Below are positions 1 to 6,909 of a stretch of DNA of 19,259 nucleotides, piece by piece. Origin of the DNA: Pseudomonas sp. (GTDB lineage Bacteria; Pseudomonadota; Gammaproteobacteria; Pseudomonadales; Pseudomonadaceae); contig SKFV01000247.1 of NCBI GenBank assembly GCA_007117785.1, positions 1 through 19,259 on the forward strand, written 5' to 3'. Below the pieces are notes generated by a model, which searched no databases, was not told the DNA's origin, and saw only the letters and a program-made list of their open reading frames with translations. Each line of letters starts with the position of its first letter. The stretch's first letter is position 1. A program made the translations under genes and the position numbers.

Positions 1-855
1 CGGCAGGTAATGGGCAGCACCTTCGACTTCGAGGAAGATCGAGGTTTTCAGCCCGCTCAGGTGACCAAGGCCGGGGACGTTCAGCGGCTGGTCTTCGGGG
101 ATGATGTCGAACTGCACCTTCTGCTTCAGGCGGTAGCCGGGCACATAGCTGTTCACCGCCTGCACCATCTCTTCCACCGAGGCTTCCACCGCGGCCTGGT
201 CGGCCAGTTCGCTGAGCACATACACGGTATCGCGCATGATCAGTGGCGGTTCAGCCGGGTTCATGATGATGATGGCCTTGCCGCGCTTGGCGCCGCCGAT
301 CACTTCAATCGCCTTGGAGGTGGTTTCGGTGAACTCGTCAATGTTGGCGCGGGTGCCCGGGCCAGCTGACTTGCTGGAAATCGAGGCAACGATCTCACCG
401 TAGTGCACCTTGGCCACGCGCGAGACGGCGGCCACCATGGGGATGGTAGCCTGGCCACCACAGGTGACCATGTTGACGTTGGTTTCCTTGATATGTTGCT
501 CCAGGTTCACCACGGGTACGCAGTAGGGTCCGATGGCGGCTGGGGTCAGATCGATGATGCGCAGATCCGGCTTGTGGCCGCGCAGAAACACCTCGTTGTG
601 CATGTGAGCACCGGCTGAGGTGGCATCAAAGATAAAGTCGATGTCGGCAAATTCCGGCATCTTGACCAGGCCGTCCACGCCTTCATGGGTGGTGGCTACG
701 CCCATGCGCTCAGCGCGCGCCAGGCCATCGGATTTGGGGTCGATACCGACCATGGCAGCCATTTCAATATGCTGGCTGTTGCGCAATACCTTGATCATCA
801 GGTCGGTGCCGATATTGCCCGAGCCGATGATGGCGGCTTTCAGTTTCTTGCTCAT
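1..855 (-). CDS. dmpF: Acetaldehyde dehydrogenase (acylating), 3' end cut by window edge
   Basis: Converts acetaldehyde, NAD+ and CoA to acetyl-CoA, the last step of the meta-cleavage pathway, normally in a channelling complex with the aldolase DmpG. I translated the frame by hand from the ATG at 855. It is open for 285 codons to the window edge, whereas the family is about 312 residues, so roughly the last 27 are missing from view. The N-terminus (MSKKLKAAIIGSGNIGTDLM) carries the Rossmann GSGNIG motif at residues 11-16. The catalytic cysteine falls at Cys132 in TCGGQATIP, the position known for DmpF. It follows dmpE after a 56-nt gap. dmpG, H and I would be expected next, but this is inferred because they lie outside the window. 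Confidence 0.96.
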   Translation of the reverse strand, partial: MSKKLKAAIIGSGNIGTDLMIKVLRNSQHIEMAAMVGIDPKSDGLARAERMGVATTHEGVDGLVKMPEFADIDFIFDATSAGAHMHNEVFLRGHKPDLRIIDLTPAAIGPYCVPVVNLEQHIKETNVNMVTCGGQATIPMVAAVSRVAKVHYGEIVASISSKSAGPGTRANIDEFTETTSKAIEVIGGAKRGKAIIIMNPAEPPLIMRDTVYVLSELADQAAVEASVEEMVQAVNSYVPGYRLKQKVQFDIIPEDQPLNVPGLGHLSGLKTSIFLEVEGAAHYLP

Positions 856-911
856 TCTTCTAGCCCTCTGTGGGGTGATACTTGTTCTGTTGTGGGGGGT
901 TGGCGATCGGC

Positions 912-1697
912 TCAGATAAAGCGCACGCTGGCCGTACCCATGCCACCAATGCTGACCTGCATGAAGTCACCGGCCTTGACGGGTTCCAGCGGCACCAGTG
1001 AGCCGGACAGGATGACTTCGCCGGCTTTCAGCGAAATGCCGAACTGGCCGAGGGTGTTGGCCAGCCAGGCCACACAGTTGACCGGGGAGCCCAGAGCGGC
1101 AGCGCCGGCGCCGGTGCTGATGATCTGGCCGTTCTTTTCCACCACCATGCCGCAGGTGACCAGGTCGACCTTGCGCGGTGATACCGCCTGGTCGCCGAGT
1201 ACGAACAGGCCGCAGGAGGCGTTGTCCGCGACGGTGTCCTGAATGGCGATCTTCCAGTCCTGGATGCGAGAATCGACGATCTCGAAGCAAGGCATCACGC
1301 ACTCAGTGGCGGCCAGCACGTCGGCGTTGGTGACGCCGGGGCCGGTCAGGTCTTTTTTTAGAATGAAGGCAATTTCACCCTCGGCGCGGGGCTGCATCAG
1401 TTTTTCACTGATCGGCATGGCTTCGCCGCTGTTGTAGACCATGGCATCGGTCAGGTAACCGAAGTCAGGCTGGTGCACGTTGAGCATGTTCTGCACCGCC
1501 TTGCTGGTAACGCCGATCTTCTTGCCGATGATGCGCTCGCCGGCATCCAGACGGTTCTGCAGCATCTGCAGGGAGATGTGATAGGCGTCTTCAATGCTGA
1601 TGTCGAAGCCGCGACTGGTCAGGGGGCTGACCGCTTCGCGCTTGATCATCGCCTGATAGAGCTCATCGCCCAGTTGTTTGATCTGAGTCTGTTCCAT
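912..1697 (-). CDS. dmpE: 2-hydroxypenta-2,4-dienoate (2-oxopent-4-enoate) hydratase
   Basis: Adds water to 2-hydroxypenta-2,4-dienoate to give 4-hydroxy-2-oxovalerate, the substrate of the DmpG aldolase. The 261-residue length is that of the MhpD/DmpE family. Metal-binding acidic residues characteristic of this fold are visible: Glu106 and Glu108 in RAEGEIAF and Glu139 in CFEIVDSRI. The conserved GKKIGVTSK segment lies at residues 58-66. The start overlaps the dmpD stop by one base (TAATG), and an AGGAG Shine-Dalgarno lies about 10 nt upstream inside dmpD, so the two genes are probably translationally coupled. The decarboxylase DmpH is a paralogue of the same fold. The position after dmpD and the canonical gene order favour the hydratase. 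Confidence 0.95.
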   Translation of the reverse strand: MEQTQIKQLGDELYQAMIKREAVSPLTSRGFDISIEDAYHISLQMLQNRLDAGERIIGKKIGVTSKAVQNMLNVHQPDFGYLTDAMVYNSGEAMPISEKLMQPRAEGEIAFILKKDLTGPGVTNADVLAATECVMPCFEIVDSRIQDWKIAIQDTVADNASCGLFVLGDQAVSPRKVDLVTCGMVVEKNGQIISTGAGAAALGSPVNCVAWLANTLGQFGISLKAGEVILSGSLVPLEPVKAGDFMQVSIGGMGTASVRFI

Positions 1698-2554
1698 TAG
1701 TTAGTGGCTCCTGAAGCCTGGTCGGCTTCGCTGAGAAAGTCGTCGACCAGTCGCGCAAAGCGGCCGGCATGTTCAATTTGTGTCCAGTGACCACAGTGGC
1801 CATAGACATGCAGCTGGGCGTTGGGAATCAGCTCGGCCAGTTGCAGTGAGGCGGCCAGCGGAATCACTTGGTCTTCGCGGCCGTGCACGATCAAGGTCTC
1901 GTGTGGCAGTGCGCGAATGTCCGCCTCATTGCTGGCCAGGCCGTCAATCCAGCGCTGGCGCGGGGCCGGGAACATCTGCGCAAAGGATTCCTGGAAGCCG
2001 GGGCGGATACTGGCCTGGTAGCGCAGCTCGGCCAACTCGTCGGTGACCAGGTCGCGGTTATAGGCAAAGGTATCCATCAACCGGCGCATGGTCTCGAATG
2101 AAGGCTCATAGCCCCAGACCTCGTCCAGCCCCCGGGTCAGCGGGAAGCTGACGCCAACGCTGCCCATCAGTACCAACCGACGTACGCGTTGCGGGTACTT
2201 GATGGCCAGTGCCAGGGCAATACCACCGCCAAAGGAGTTGCCGACCAGGTCGACCTGCTCCAGCCCCAGACTGTCGAGCACACCGACCGCATGCTCGACC
2301 CAGACATCACGGCGATAGTCTGGCTGGGCCGGACGCTCGCTATAGCCAAAGCCGAGCATATCCGGGGCGATGACCCGACGCTTGTCGGCCAGGCTGGGCA
2401 TGATCAGGCGCCAGTTGGCCCAGGCGGTTACGCCGGGGCCGGAGCCGTGGATCAGCATCAATGGAAAGCCTTCGCCACGGTCATGCAGGTTGGTCTGGAA
2501 ATCGGCAGCGGTGATACTGCGACCGATTTCCGGGCTGTCGACTGCTGTTGTCAT
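1697..2554 (-). CDS. dmpD: 2-hydroxymuconic semialdehyde hydrolase
   Basis: An alpha/beta hydrolase that cleaves the ring-fission product of catechol (or, more readily, of methylcatechols) to 2-hydroxypenta-2,4-dienoate plus formate or a short acid. The 285-residue protein shows the oxyanion segment HGSGPG (36-41), the nucleophile elbow GNSFGG with Ser107, Asp228 in HGREDQV and His256 in GHCGHW, giving a complete Ser-Asp-His triad. It starts 7 nt after the dmpC stop and shares one base with dmpE. It forms the hydrolytic branch, parallel to the DmpC dehydrogenase (oxalocrotonate) branch, so the operon can process both unsubstituted and methyl-substituted catechols. Confidence 0.96.
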   Translation of the reverse strand: MTTAVDSPEIGRSITAADFQTNLHDRGEGFPLMLIHGSGPGVTAWANWRLIMPSLADKRRVIAPDMLGFGYSERPAQPDYRRDVWVEHAVGVLDSLGLEQVDLVGNSFGGGIALALAIKYPQRVRRLVLMGSVGVSFPLTRGLDEVWGYEPSFETMRRLMDTFAYNRDLVTDELAELRYQASIRPGFQESFAQMFPAPRQRWIDGLASNEADIRALPHETLIVHGREDQVIPLAASLQLAELIPNAQLHVYGHCGHWTQIEHAGRFARLVDDFLSEADQASGATN

Positions 2555-2561
2555 GGATGCC

Positions 2562-4022
2562 TCACAGCTTGATGCAAATATTTTTCATTTCGGTGTAGAA
2601 CTCCAGCGAGTGCACACCCCCTTCACGGCCAATCCCTGACTGCTTGCTGCCGCCAAAGGCGGTGCGCAAATCACGCAGGAACCAGCTGTTGACCCAGATG
2701 ATGCCGGCTTCGATCTGCCCGGCGACGCGATGGGCGCGGCTGGTGTTCTCGGTCCAGATCGCTGATGCCAGGCCATAGGGCAGGCTGTTGGCCAGCTCGA
2801 TGGCTTCCTCTTCGGTGTCGAAGGGGCGAATATGGCAGCAGGGGCCAAAGATCTCATCGGTGACCACGGCGGAGTCATCCGCCAGCCCGGTCCAGATGGT
2901 GGGTTGCACCCAGGCGCCACCGGCCAGTTCTTCCGGCATATCCGGTACGCCGCCGCCGGTCACCACGGTAGCGCCGTCGTCGACCGCCTTCTGGTAATAG
3001 GACAGCACTTTCTCGCGCTGCTTGAGGCTGACCAGCGGGCCCAGATTGCTGGCCGGGTTGTCCGGCGGGCCAATCACCAGGTCTTCGGCACCTTGCTTCA
3101 AGCGGGCGACAAATTCATCGAAAATGGGGCGTTCAACATAGACCCGCTCGGTACCCAGGCAGACCTGACCGCAGTTGGCGAAGGCAGAACGCAGGGTGCC
3201 TTCGATCGCTTTGTCCATGTCGCAGTCGGCAAATACCAGGCCAGCATTCTTGCCACCCAGTTCCAGCGAGGCATCGCGGATGCCCTTGGCCGCGGCCTGC
3301 ATGATCAGCTCGCCAGTGCCGGTTTCGCCGGTAAAGGTGTAGGCATCCACATCCGGGTGCGCGGTGAGGAAGGCACCGGCAGAGTTGCCGCCAAAGCCCT
3401 GCACCACGTTGAACACACCGTCGGGTACGCCGGCTTCTTTCATGACTTCACCGAGCATGGCGGTGGTGGTCGGGGTCTCTTCCGAGGGCTTGACCACCAC
3501 GGTGTTGCCACAGGCCAGCGCCGGGCCGACCTTCCAGGTCATCAGCAGCAGCGGCAGGTTCCACGGGCTGATCACGCCGATCACGCCCTTGGGTCGGCGC
3601 ACCGCATAGTTGATCGCGCCAGTGCCGTCCGGGGTCGGCATTTCAAAGGACTCGGTCGGCACGCTCTTGACCATGTCGGCAAACACCTTGAAGTTGGCCG
3701 CGCCTCGGGGGATGTCGATGTGGCTGGCCATGGAGCGCGGCTTGCCGGTATCCAGGCATTCGGCGTCGAGAAACTCCTCGAAGCGGGCGTTGATGCCGTC
3801 GGCCACCCGGTGCAGGATGGCGCTGCGCTCGTCCAGCGTCATCTTGCCCCAGGGACCCTTGAGCGCGGCGCGCGCAGCCTTGACGGCAGCATCCACCTCG
3901 GCTTCTCCGGCCTCGTGTACACGCCCGATCAGTTTGCCGTTGGCCGGGTTGATATTGTCAAACATGCGGCCGCTGGCGGATCCGACATATTCACCGTTGA
4001 TGTAATGCTTGATTTCTTTCAT
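2562..4022 (-). CDS. dmpC: 2-hydroxymuconic semialdehyde dehydrogenase
   Basis: An NAD+-dependent aldehyde dehydrogenase that oxidises 2-hydroxymuconic semialdehyde to 4-oxalocrotonate. The 486-residue length is usual for the family. Visible motifs are SPWN with Asn155, KPSE (178-181), LELGG with the general base Glu254, and the catalytic Cys288 in FANCGQVCLG. It sits between catechol 2,3-dioxygenase (32-nt gap upstream) and dmpD (7-nt gap), as in known dmp/xyl meta operons. Other aldehyde dehydrogenases share these motifs, so the substrate call rests on gene context plus length. The next pathway enzymes, the tautomerase (DmpI) and decarboxylase (DmpH), are not in this window. Confidence 0.96.
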   Translation of the reverse strand: MKEIKHYINGEYVGSASGRMFDNINPANGKLIGRVHEAGEAEVDAAVKAARAALKGPWGKMTLDERSAILHRVADGINARFEEFLDAECLDTGKPRSMASHIDIPRGAANFKVFADMVKSVPTESFEMPTPDGTGAINYAVRRPKGVIGVISPWNLPLLLMTWKVGPALACGNTVVVKPSEETPTTTAMLGEVMKEAGVPDGVFNVVQGFGGNSAGAFLTAHPDVDAYTFTGETGTGELIMQAAAKGIRDASLELGGKNAGLVFADCDMDKAIEGTLRSAFANCGQVCLGTERVYVERPIFDEFVARLKQGAEDLVIGPPDNPASNLGPLVSLKQREKVLSYYQKAVDDGATVVTGGGVPDMPEELAGGAWVQPTIWTGLADDSAVVTDEIFGPCCHIRPFDTEEEAIELANSLPYGLASAIWTENTSRAHRVAGQIEAGIIWVNSWFLRDLRTAFGGSKQSGIGREGGVHSLEFYTEMKNICIKL

Positions 4023-4054
4023 GGCTGCGCAAGTCTCGTCAAACAGTGGGTGTA

Positions 4055-4978
4055 TCAGGTCAGCACGCTGAGGAAGCGCTCATTCAGCTGACGGTCGTGG
4101 TAGAAAATCGCCTTGCCAAGATCTTTCGCCATCCAGGTCACCGGCTTGTGGTCGGGGTAGTGATAGTCACCACCACAGAACACTTCGTTACGGTTGCCCG
4201 AGGGGTCAAAGAAATAGATGGTCTGTCCGTGGGTCAGGCCATGGCGGGTCGGGCCGATATCGATTGAGGTATCGGTCATCGAGATCAGGTCGGCGGCGCG
4301 CAAGACCTGCTCCCAGGTGTCAAGGAAGAAAGAGGCGTGGTGGAACTTGCCCTTTTCAGGATGCATGATGAAAGCGATGTCATGGGCTTTCATGGATACA
4401 GTAAGGAACTGGGCGATGCGGTCGCCGTTGTCATCCAGTACCTGCTCGGCCAGATGAAAGCCCAATACGTTGACGAACAGGTCGTAGGTAGCCGCCAGCT
4501 CATCGCCATACAGCAGACAATGGTCGAAGCGGACAGCTTTCATGCCGTTCAGGTCACGTGGCCAGGCCTCGGGGTTGACTTCGGTCACACCCCATTTGCC
4601 GGTGTACTCCTTGTCGGCATAGAGCTCGAAGAAATGCCCGCTGGGTGCCTGGAAACGCAGGCGGCGGCCGCAACCCTTGAGTTCGCCGGCGGGTACTTCT
4701 TCCACTGCACAGCCCCAGGCCTGCAGGTCCTTGCCGAGCTGGGTCAGGGTGGCGTCATCGATCACCTTGAAACCCATGAAATCCATGCCTGGCTCATCAT
4801 CTGGCTTGAGCACTACGGAAAACTTGTCGACCTCGGTCCAGGCTTTCAGGTAAACCCGGCCCTGGTCATCGCGGTCCATCTCGATCAGGCCCAGCAGGTC
4901 GGTGTAGTGGTGTACCGCTGCTGCCATGTCAAGTACCCGGATCTGCACATGGCCGGGACGCATTACGCCTTTTCTCAT
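4055..4978 (-). CDS. dmpB: Catechol 2,3-dioxygenase (extradiol)
   Basis: An Fe(II)-dependent, type I extradiol enzyme of the XylE/DmpB class that opens catechol to 2-hydroxymuconic semialdehyde. The 307-residue sequence has two glyoxalase-fold halves. Iron ligands fall at the standard positions His153 (RFDHC), His214 (KFHHA) and Glu265 (NRNEVF). The second-sphere residues His199, His246 and Tyr255 are also present, so it looks fully active. A strong GAGGTGATGAG ribosome-binding region directly precedes the ATG and overlaps the end of dmpQ. The neighbouring ferredoxin DmpQ is the known family partner that re-reduces the oxidised active-site iron. Confidence 0.98.
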   Translation of the reverse strand: MRKGVMRPGHVQIRVLDMAAAVHHYTDLLGLIEMDRDDQGRVYLKAWTEVDKFSVVLKPDDEPGMDFMGFKVIDDATLTQLGKDLQAWGCAVEEVPAGELKGCGRRLRFQAPSGHFFELYADKEYTGKWGVTEVNPEAWPRDLNGMKAVRFDHCLLYGDELAATYDLFVNVLGFHLAEQVLDDNGDRIAQFLTVSMKAHDIAFIMHPEKGKFHHASFFLDTWEQVLRAADLISMTDTSIDIGPTRHGLTHGQTIYFFDPSGNRNEVFCGGDYHYPDHKPVTWMAKDLGKAIFYHDRQLNERFLSVLT

Positions 4979-4987
4979 CTCATCACC

Positions 4988-5311
4988 TCATTGGATTTGT
5001 TGTTGGGTGTTGCTGGCCAGCTCGGAGGCAGGCCGGTATTCAAAGGTCAGGTCGCTTAACGGATACACCCGGCAGGCCAGTACCTGGCCACAGCGACGGG
5101 CTTCTTCGTCAACATGTTTCTTGCTCATCGGGCCGCAATCGAAATCACCACTGTGGATCTGCACCTTGCACAAACCGCAGCCGCCACCACGACAACCGAC
5201 CGGGATGCAGCGCTTGCCCGCTAGCTCCATGGCCTTGAGCAGTGACTGGTCACGCTGGCAACTGAAGTGCAAGTCCTTGATGAGCTCGGTTACGGCAAAT
5301 GTGTCAGTCAT
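4988..5311 (-). CDS. dmpQ: Plant-type [2Fe-2S] ferredoxin, C23O reactivation (XylT/DmpQ-like)
   Basis: A small electron carrier that in this family reduces inactive Fe(III) catechol 2,3-dioxygenase back to Fe(II). With the ATG at 5311 the product is 107 residues, close to DmpQ/XylT. Cluster ligands are Cys40, Cys45, Cys48 and Cys80 (C-X4-C-X2-C-X31-C) within GCRGGGCGLCKV and VLAC. The frame stays open to a GTG at 5359, but that start would add a poor N-terminus (MLCADWPAGKQS) overlapping an inverted repeat, so I prefer the ATG. The ribosome-binding site is weak (GAG about 12 nt upstream). It ends 9 nt before dmpB. The 99-nt gap after dmpP is unusually long for this operon and contains a hairpin. 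Confidence 0.92.
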   Translation of the reverse strand: MTDTFAVTELIKDLHFSCQRDQSLLKAMELAGKRCIPVGCRGGGCGLCKVQIHSGDFDCGPMSKKHVDEEARRCGQVLACRVYPLSDLTFEYRPASELASNTQQQIQ

Positions 5312-5346
5312 GGTTTTTGTTCTCGACTGTTTTCCAGCTGGCCAGT

Positions 5347-5387
5347 CTGCGCAAAGCACTCGGCCGATCGTTATCGCTTCTGCGCAG
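5347..5387 (-). repeat. Imperfect inverted repeat in the dmpP-dmpQ gap
   Basis: The arms 5347-5357 and 5376-5387 pair over 11 bp with one bulged base, and are flanked by GGCC at 5340-5343 and 5388-5391. In the operon transcript (minus strand) this would fold into a hairpin with a loop of about 18 nt. No U-run follows, so it is not a standard terminator. It could affect mRNA stability or dmpQ translation, but that is inference. Confidence 0.5.
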
Positions 5388-5410
5388 GGCCTGAGACCCC
5401 CGCGTATCTT

Positions 5411-6472
5411 TTAGATCCGCTTGAACAGGGCGGAGCGCTGGGTGTCTTCAGCGCCATCGGCCGCCGTCAGGAAGCGCTCCATGTAAATATCCCGCTCAAA
5501 CAGCCGGCCCTGCATCAGGGTGGTAATGGCCGCATCAATCATCGGCGGTGGTCCGCACAGGTAGGCCTTGTGGTCACTGAAGCGGTTATCAAAGTGGGCT
5601 TTGGCGGCATCGTGTACATAGCCACGGAAACCCGCCCAATCGGCATCGTCCTCAGCCTGGCTCAGCGCCGGCACATAGGTGAAGTTGCTGTGCTCGCTGG
5701 CCAGCTGTTCGAACAGCTCGCGGTTGTACAGCTCAGCCACATTGCGTGCGCCCTGGAACAGGGTGATCTCACGTGTATCACCGTTAGCAAGCAGGTCCAG
5801 AATCATTGACTGCGGACTGGACAGGCCAGAGCCGCCAGCAACGAAGATCAGGTTGCCCGGTTGTGAACTGCGCACGAAGAACTGCCCATAGGGACCGGAC
5901 ACATCTACCTGGTCACCTTCCTTGAGTTGCTCATGGACAAAGCTGGTGGCAGCGCCGCCTTCTACCAAACGGATATGCAGTTCGATTTCATCAGCACTGC
6001 TCGGCGGGTTCGCCAGTGAAAAGGCGCGGCTGCCTTCAACCCCGGACAGTTCCAGGTTGATGTACTGCCCGGCCTGAAAGGCCATCGGGCGGTCCAGTTT
6101 GAGGTGAATACCCTTGATGGTCGGTGACAGGTCAACAATACGGCTGACCGTGGCGCGGTAGTCCTCGACCGGGTAACCCTCGAAATCCTCATCGACATCG
6201 ATATCCGCTTCGATAGTGGCATCGCTTTGCAGGGTGGCGCAGCAAGCCAGCACCTTGCCCTCATCGCGCTCCATATCCATCAGCGCAAAGGGCGAGGCTT
6301 CACCGATATCGACGTCACCCTCGAGCACCTGCACCTTGCAGGTGGCACAGGTGCCGTGCCCACAGGCGAAGGGCAGCCAGACGCCCTGGCGCAGGGCAGC
6401 CTGCAGTACGGTCTGGCCTTCTTCGACCTCGATCTCTTCACCGATGGGTTCAATGGTCAGGGTATAGCTCAT
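5411..6472 (-). CDS. dmpP: Phenol hydroxylase NADH reductase component (P5)
   Basis: Transfers electrons from NADH through FAD and a [2Fe-2S] cluster to the diiron hydroxylase. The 353-residue sequence has a plant-type ferredoxin domain with Cys37, Cys42, Cys45 and Cys77 (CGHGTCATC, then VLAC). The flavin-binding motif RAFSLANP lies at 149-156. The NAD-binding domain shows GGSGLSSP (213-220) and CGPPPMID (306-313). All cofactor signatures are intact and the length is typical. The start lies 10 nt downstream of dmpO. Similar reductases serve toluene and methane monooxygenases; the adjacent dmpK-O genes fix the role here. Confidence 0.97.
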   Translation of the reverse strand: MSYTLTIEPIGEEIEVEEGQTVLQAALRQGVWLPFACGHGTCATCKVQVLEGDVDIGEASPFALMDMERDEGKVLACCATLQSDATIEADIDVDEDFEGYPVEDYRATVSRIVDLSPTIKGIHLKLDRPMAFQAGQYINLELSGVEGSRAFSLANPPSSADEIELHIRLVEGGAATSFVHEQLKEGDQVDVSGPYGQFFVRSSQPGNLIFVAGGSGLSSPQSMILDLLANGDTREITLFQGARNVAELYNRELFEQLASEHSNFTYVPALSQAEDDADWAGFRGYVHDAAKAHFDNRFSDHKAYLCGPPPMIDAAITTLMQGRLFERDIYMERFLTAADGAEDTQRSALFKRI

Positions 6473-6482
6473 GATCCTGCCC

Positions 6483-6842
6483 TCAGCTTGCCGAGCCCTG
6501 GATGCCAGTCAGGCCAGGGGTTTTCATGTTCAGCATGCTTTTATGATCGATACCGTTATCGATCAGGCTGGCTTGCAGATTAGGGGTAAAAGGCGCGCCA
6601 TTAAGCTGCCATTCGGCTTTGGTCAGATCCAGTTTGGCGCTGTCAGGGTGACCGGCGTAGGCCGGGGCGACGACGTCGGCAAAAAACTGGGCAAGGGGCA
6701 TATCCGGTGCGACCAGCAAGGCGAAGGGAGAGCAATACATCAGGTGTTGTTCCCATAGAACGTAAACCACCTGCATGCCGTTGAAATTCTCGACGCGGTC
6801 CTTGTGTTCGACGGGGTATTCGGAAATCGCTTTGATACTCAT
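6483..6842 (-). CDS. dmpO: Phenol hydroxylase gamma (small) subunit (P4)
   Basis: The smallest structural subunit of the (alpha-beta-gamma)2 phenol hydroxylase. I place the start at the ATG at 6842 (119 residues, MSIKAISEYPVEHKDRVENF), the usual DmpO N-terminus and length, with GGAAA about 9 nt upstream. An in-frame ATG at 6932 would add 30 residues and overlap the end of dmpN, and is less likely. The gene follows dmpN after 67 nt that contain a strong hairpin. It carries no cofactor motif, as expected for gamma subunits, and was identified by overall resemblance and its position between the alpha subunit and the reductase. Confidence 0.94.
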   Translation of the reverse strand: MSIKAISEYPVEHKDRVENFNGMQVVYVLWEQHLMYCSPFALLVAPDMPLAQFFADVVAPAYAGHPDSAKLDLTKAEWQLNGAPFTPNLQASLIDNGIDHKSMLNMKTPGLTGIQGSAS

Positions 6843-6874
6843 GGTTGAGTTTCCTTTTTTATTATGTGAGCCAG

Positions 6875-6900
6875 GGACAGCGGGGTGTAGCCCGCTGTCC
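6875..6900 (-). repeat. Perfect 10-bp-stem hairpin between dmpN and dmpO
   Basis: The arms 6875-6884 (GGACAGCGGG) and 6891-6900 (CCCGCTGTCC) are exactly complementary around a 6-nt loop. In the operon transcript the hairpin lies 10 nt after the dmpN stop and is not followed by a U-run, so it does not look like an intrinsic terminator. It may stabilise the upstream mRNA or act as a processing boundary, setting alpha-subunit output relative to gamma and reductase. That role is inferred. Confidence 0.75.
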
Positions 6901-6909
6901 ACACAGGTT

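Noticed and set aside
2832..4091. A long plus-strand open frame (about 419 codons) opposite dmpC.
   Set aside because: It lies entirely antisense to a well-supported aldehyde dehydrogenase with intact catalytic motifs. Its product is rich in His, Gly and Arg with no recognisable domain, as expected for a GC-rich shadow frame.
5312..5359. A GTG start for dmpQ at 5359.
   Set aside because: The added 16 residues do not resemble ferredoxin N-termini and the codon sits at the edge of an inverted repeat; the ATG at 5311 gives the normal length.
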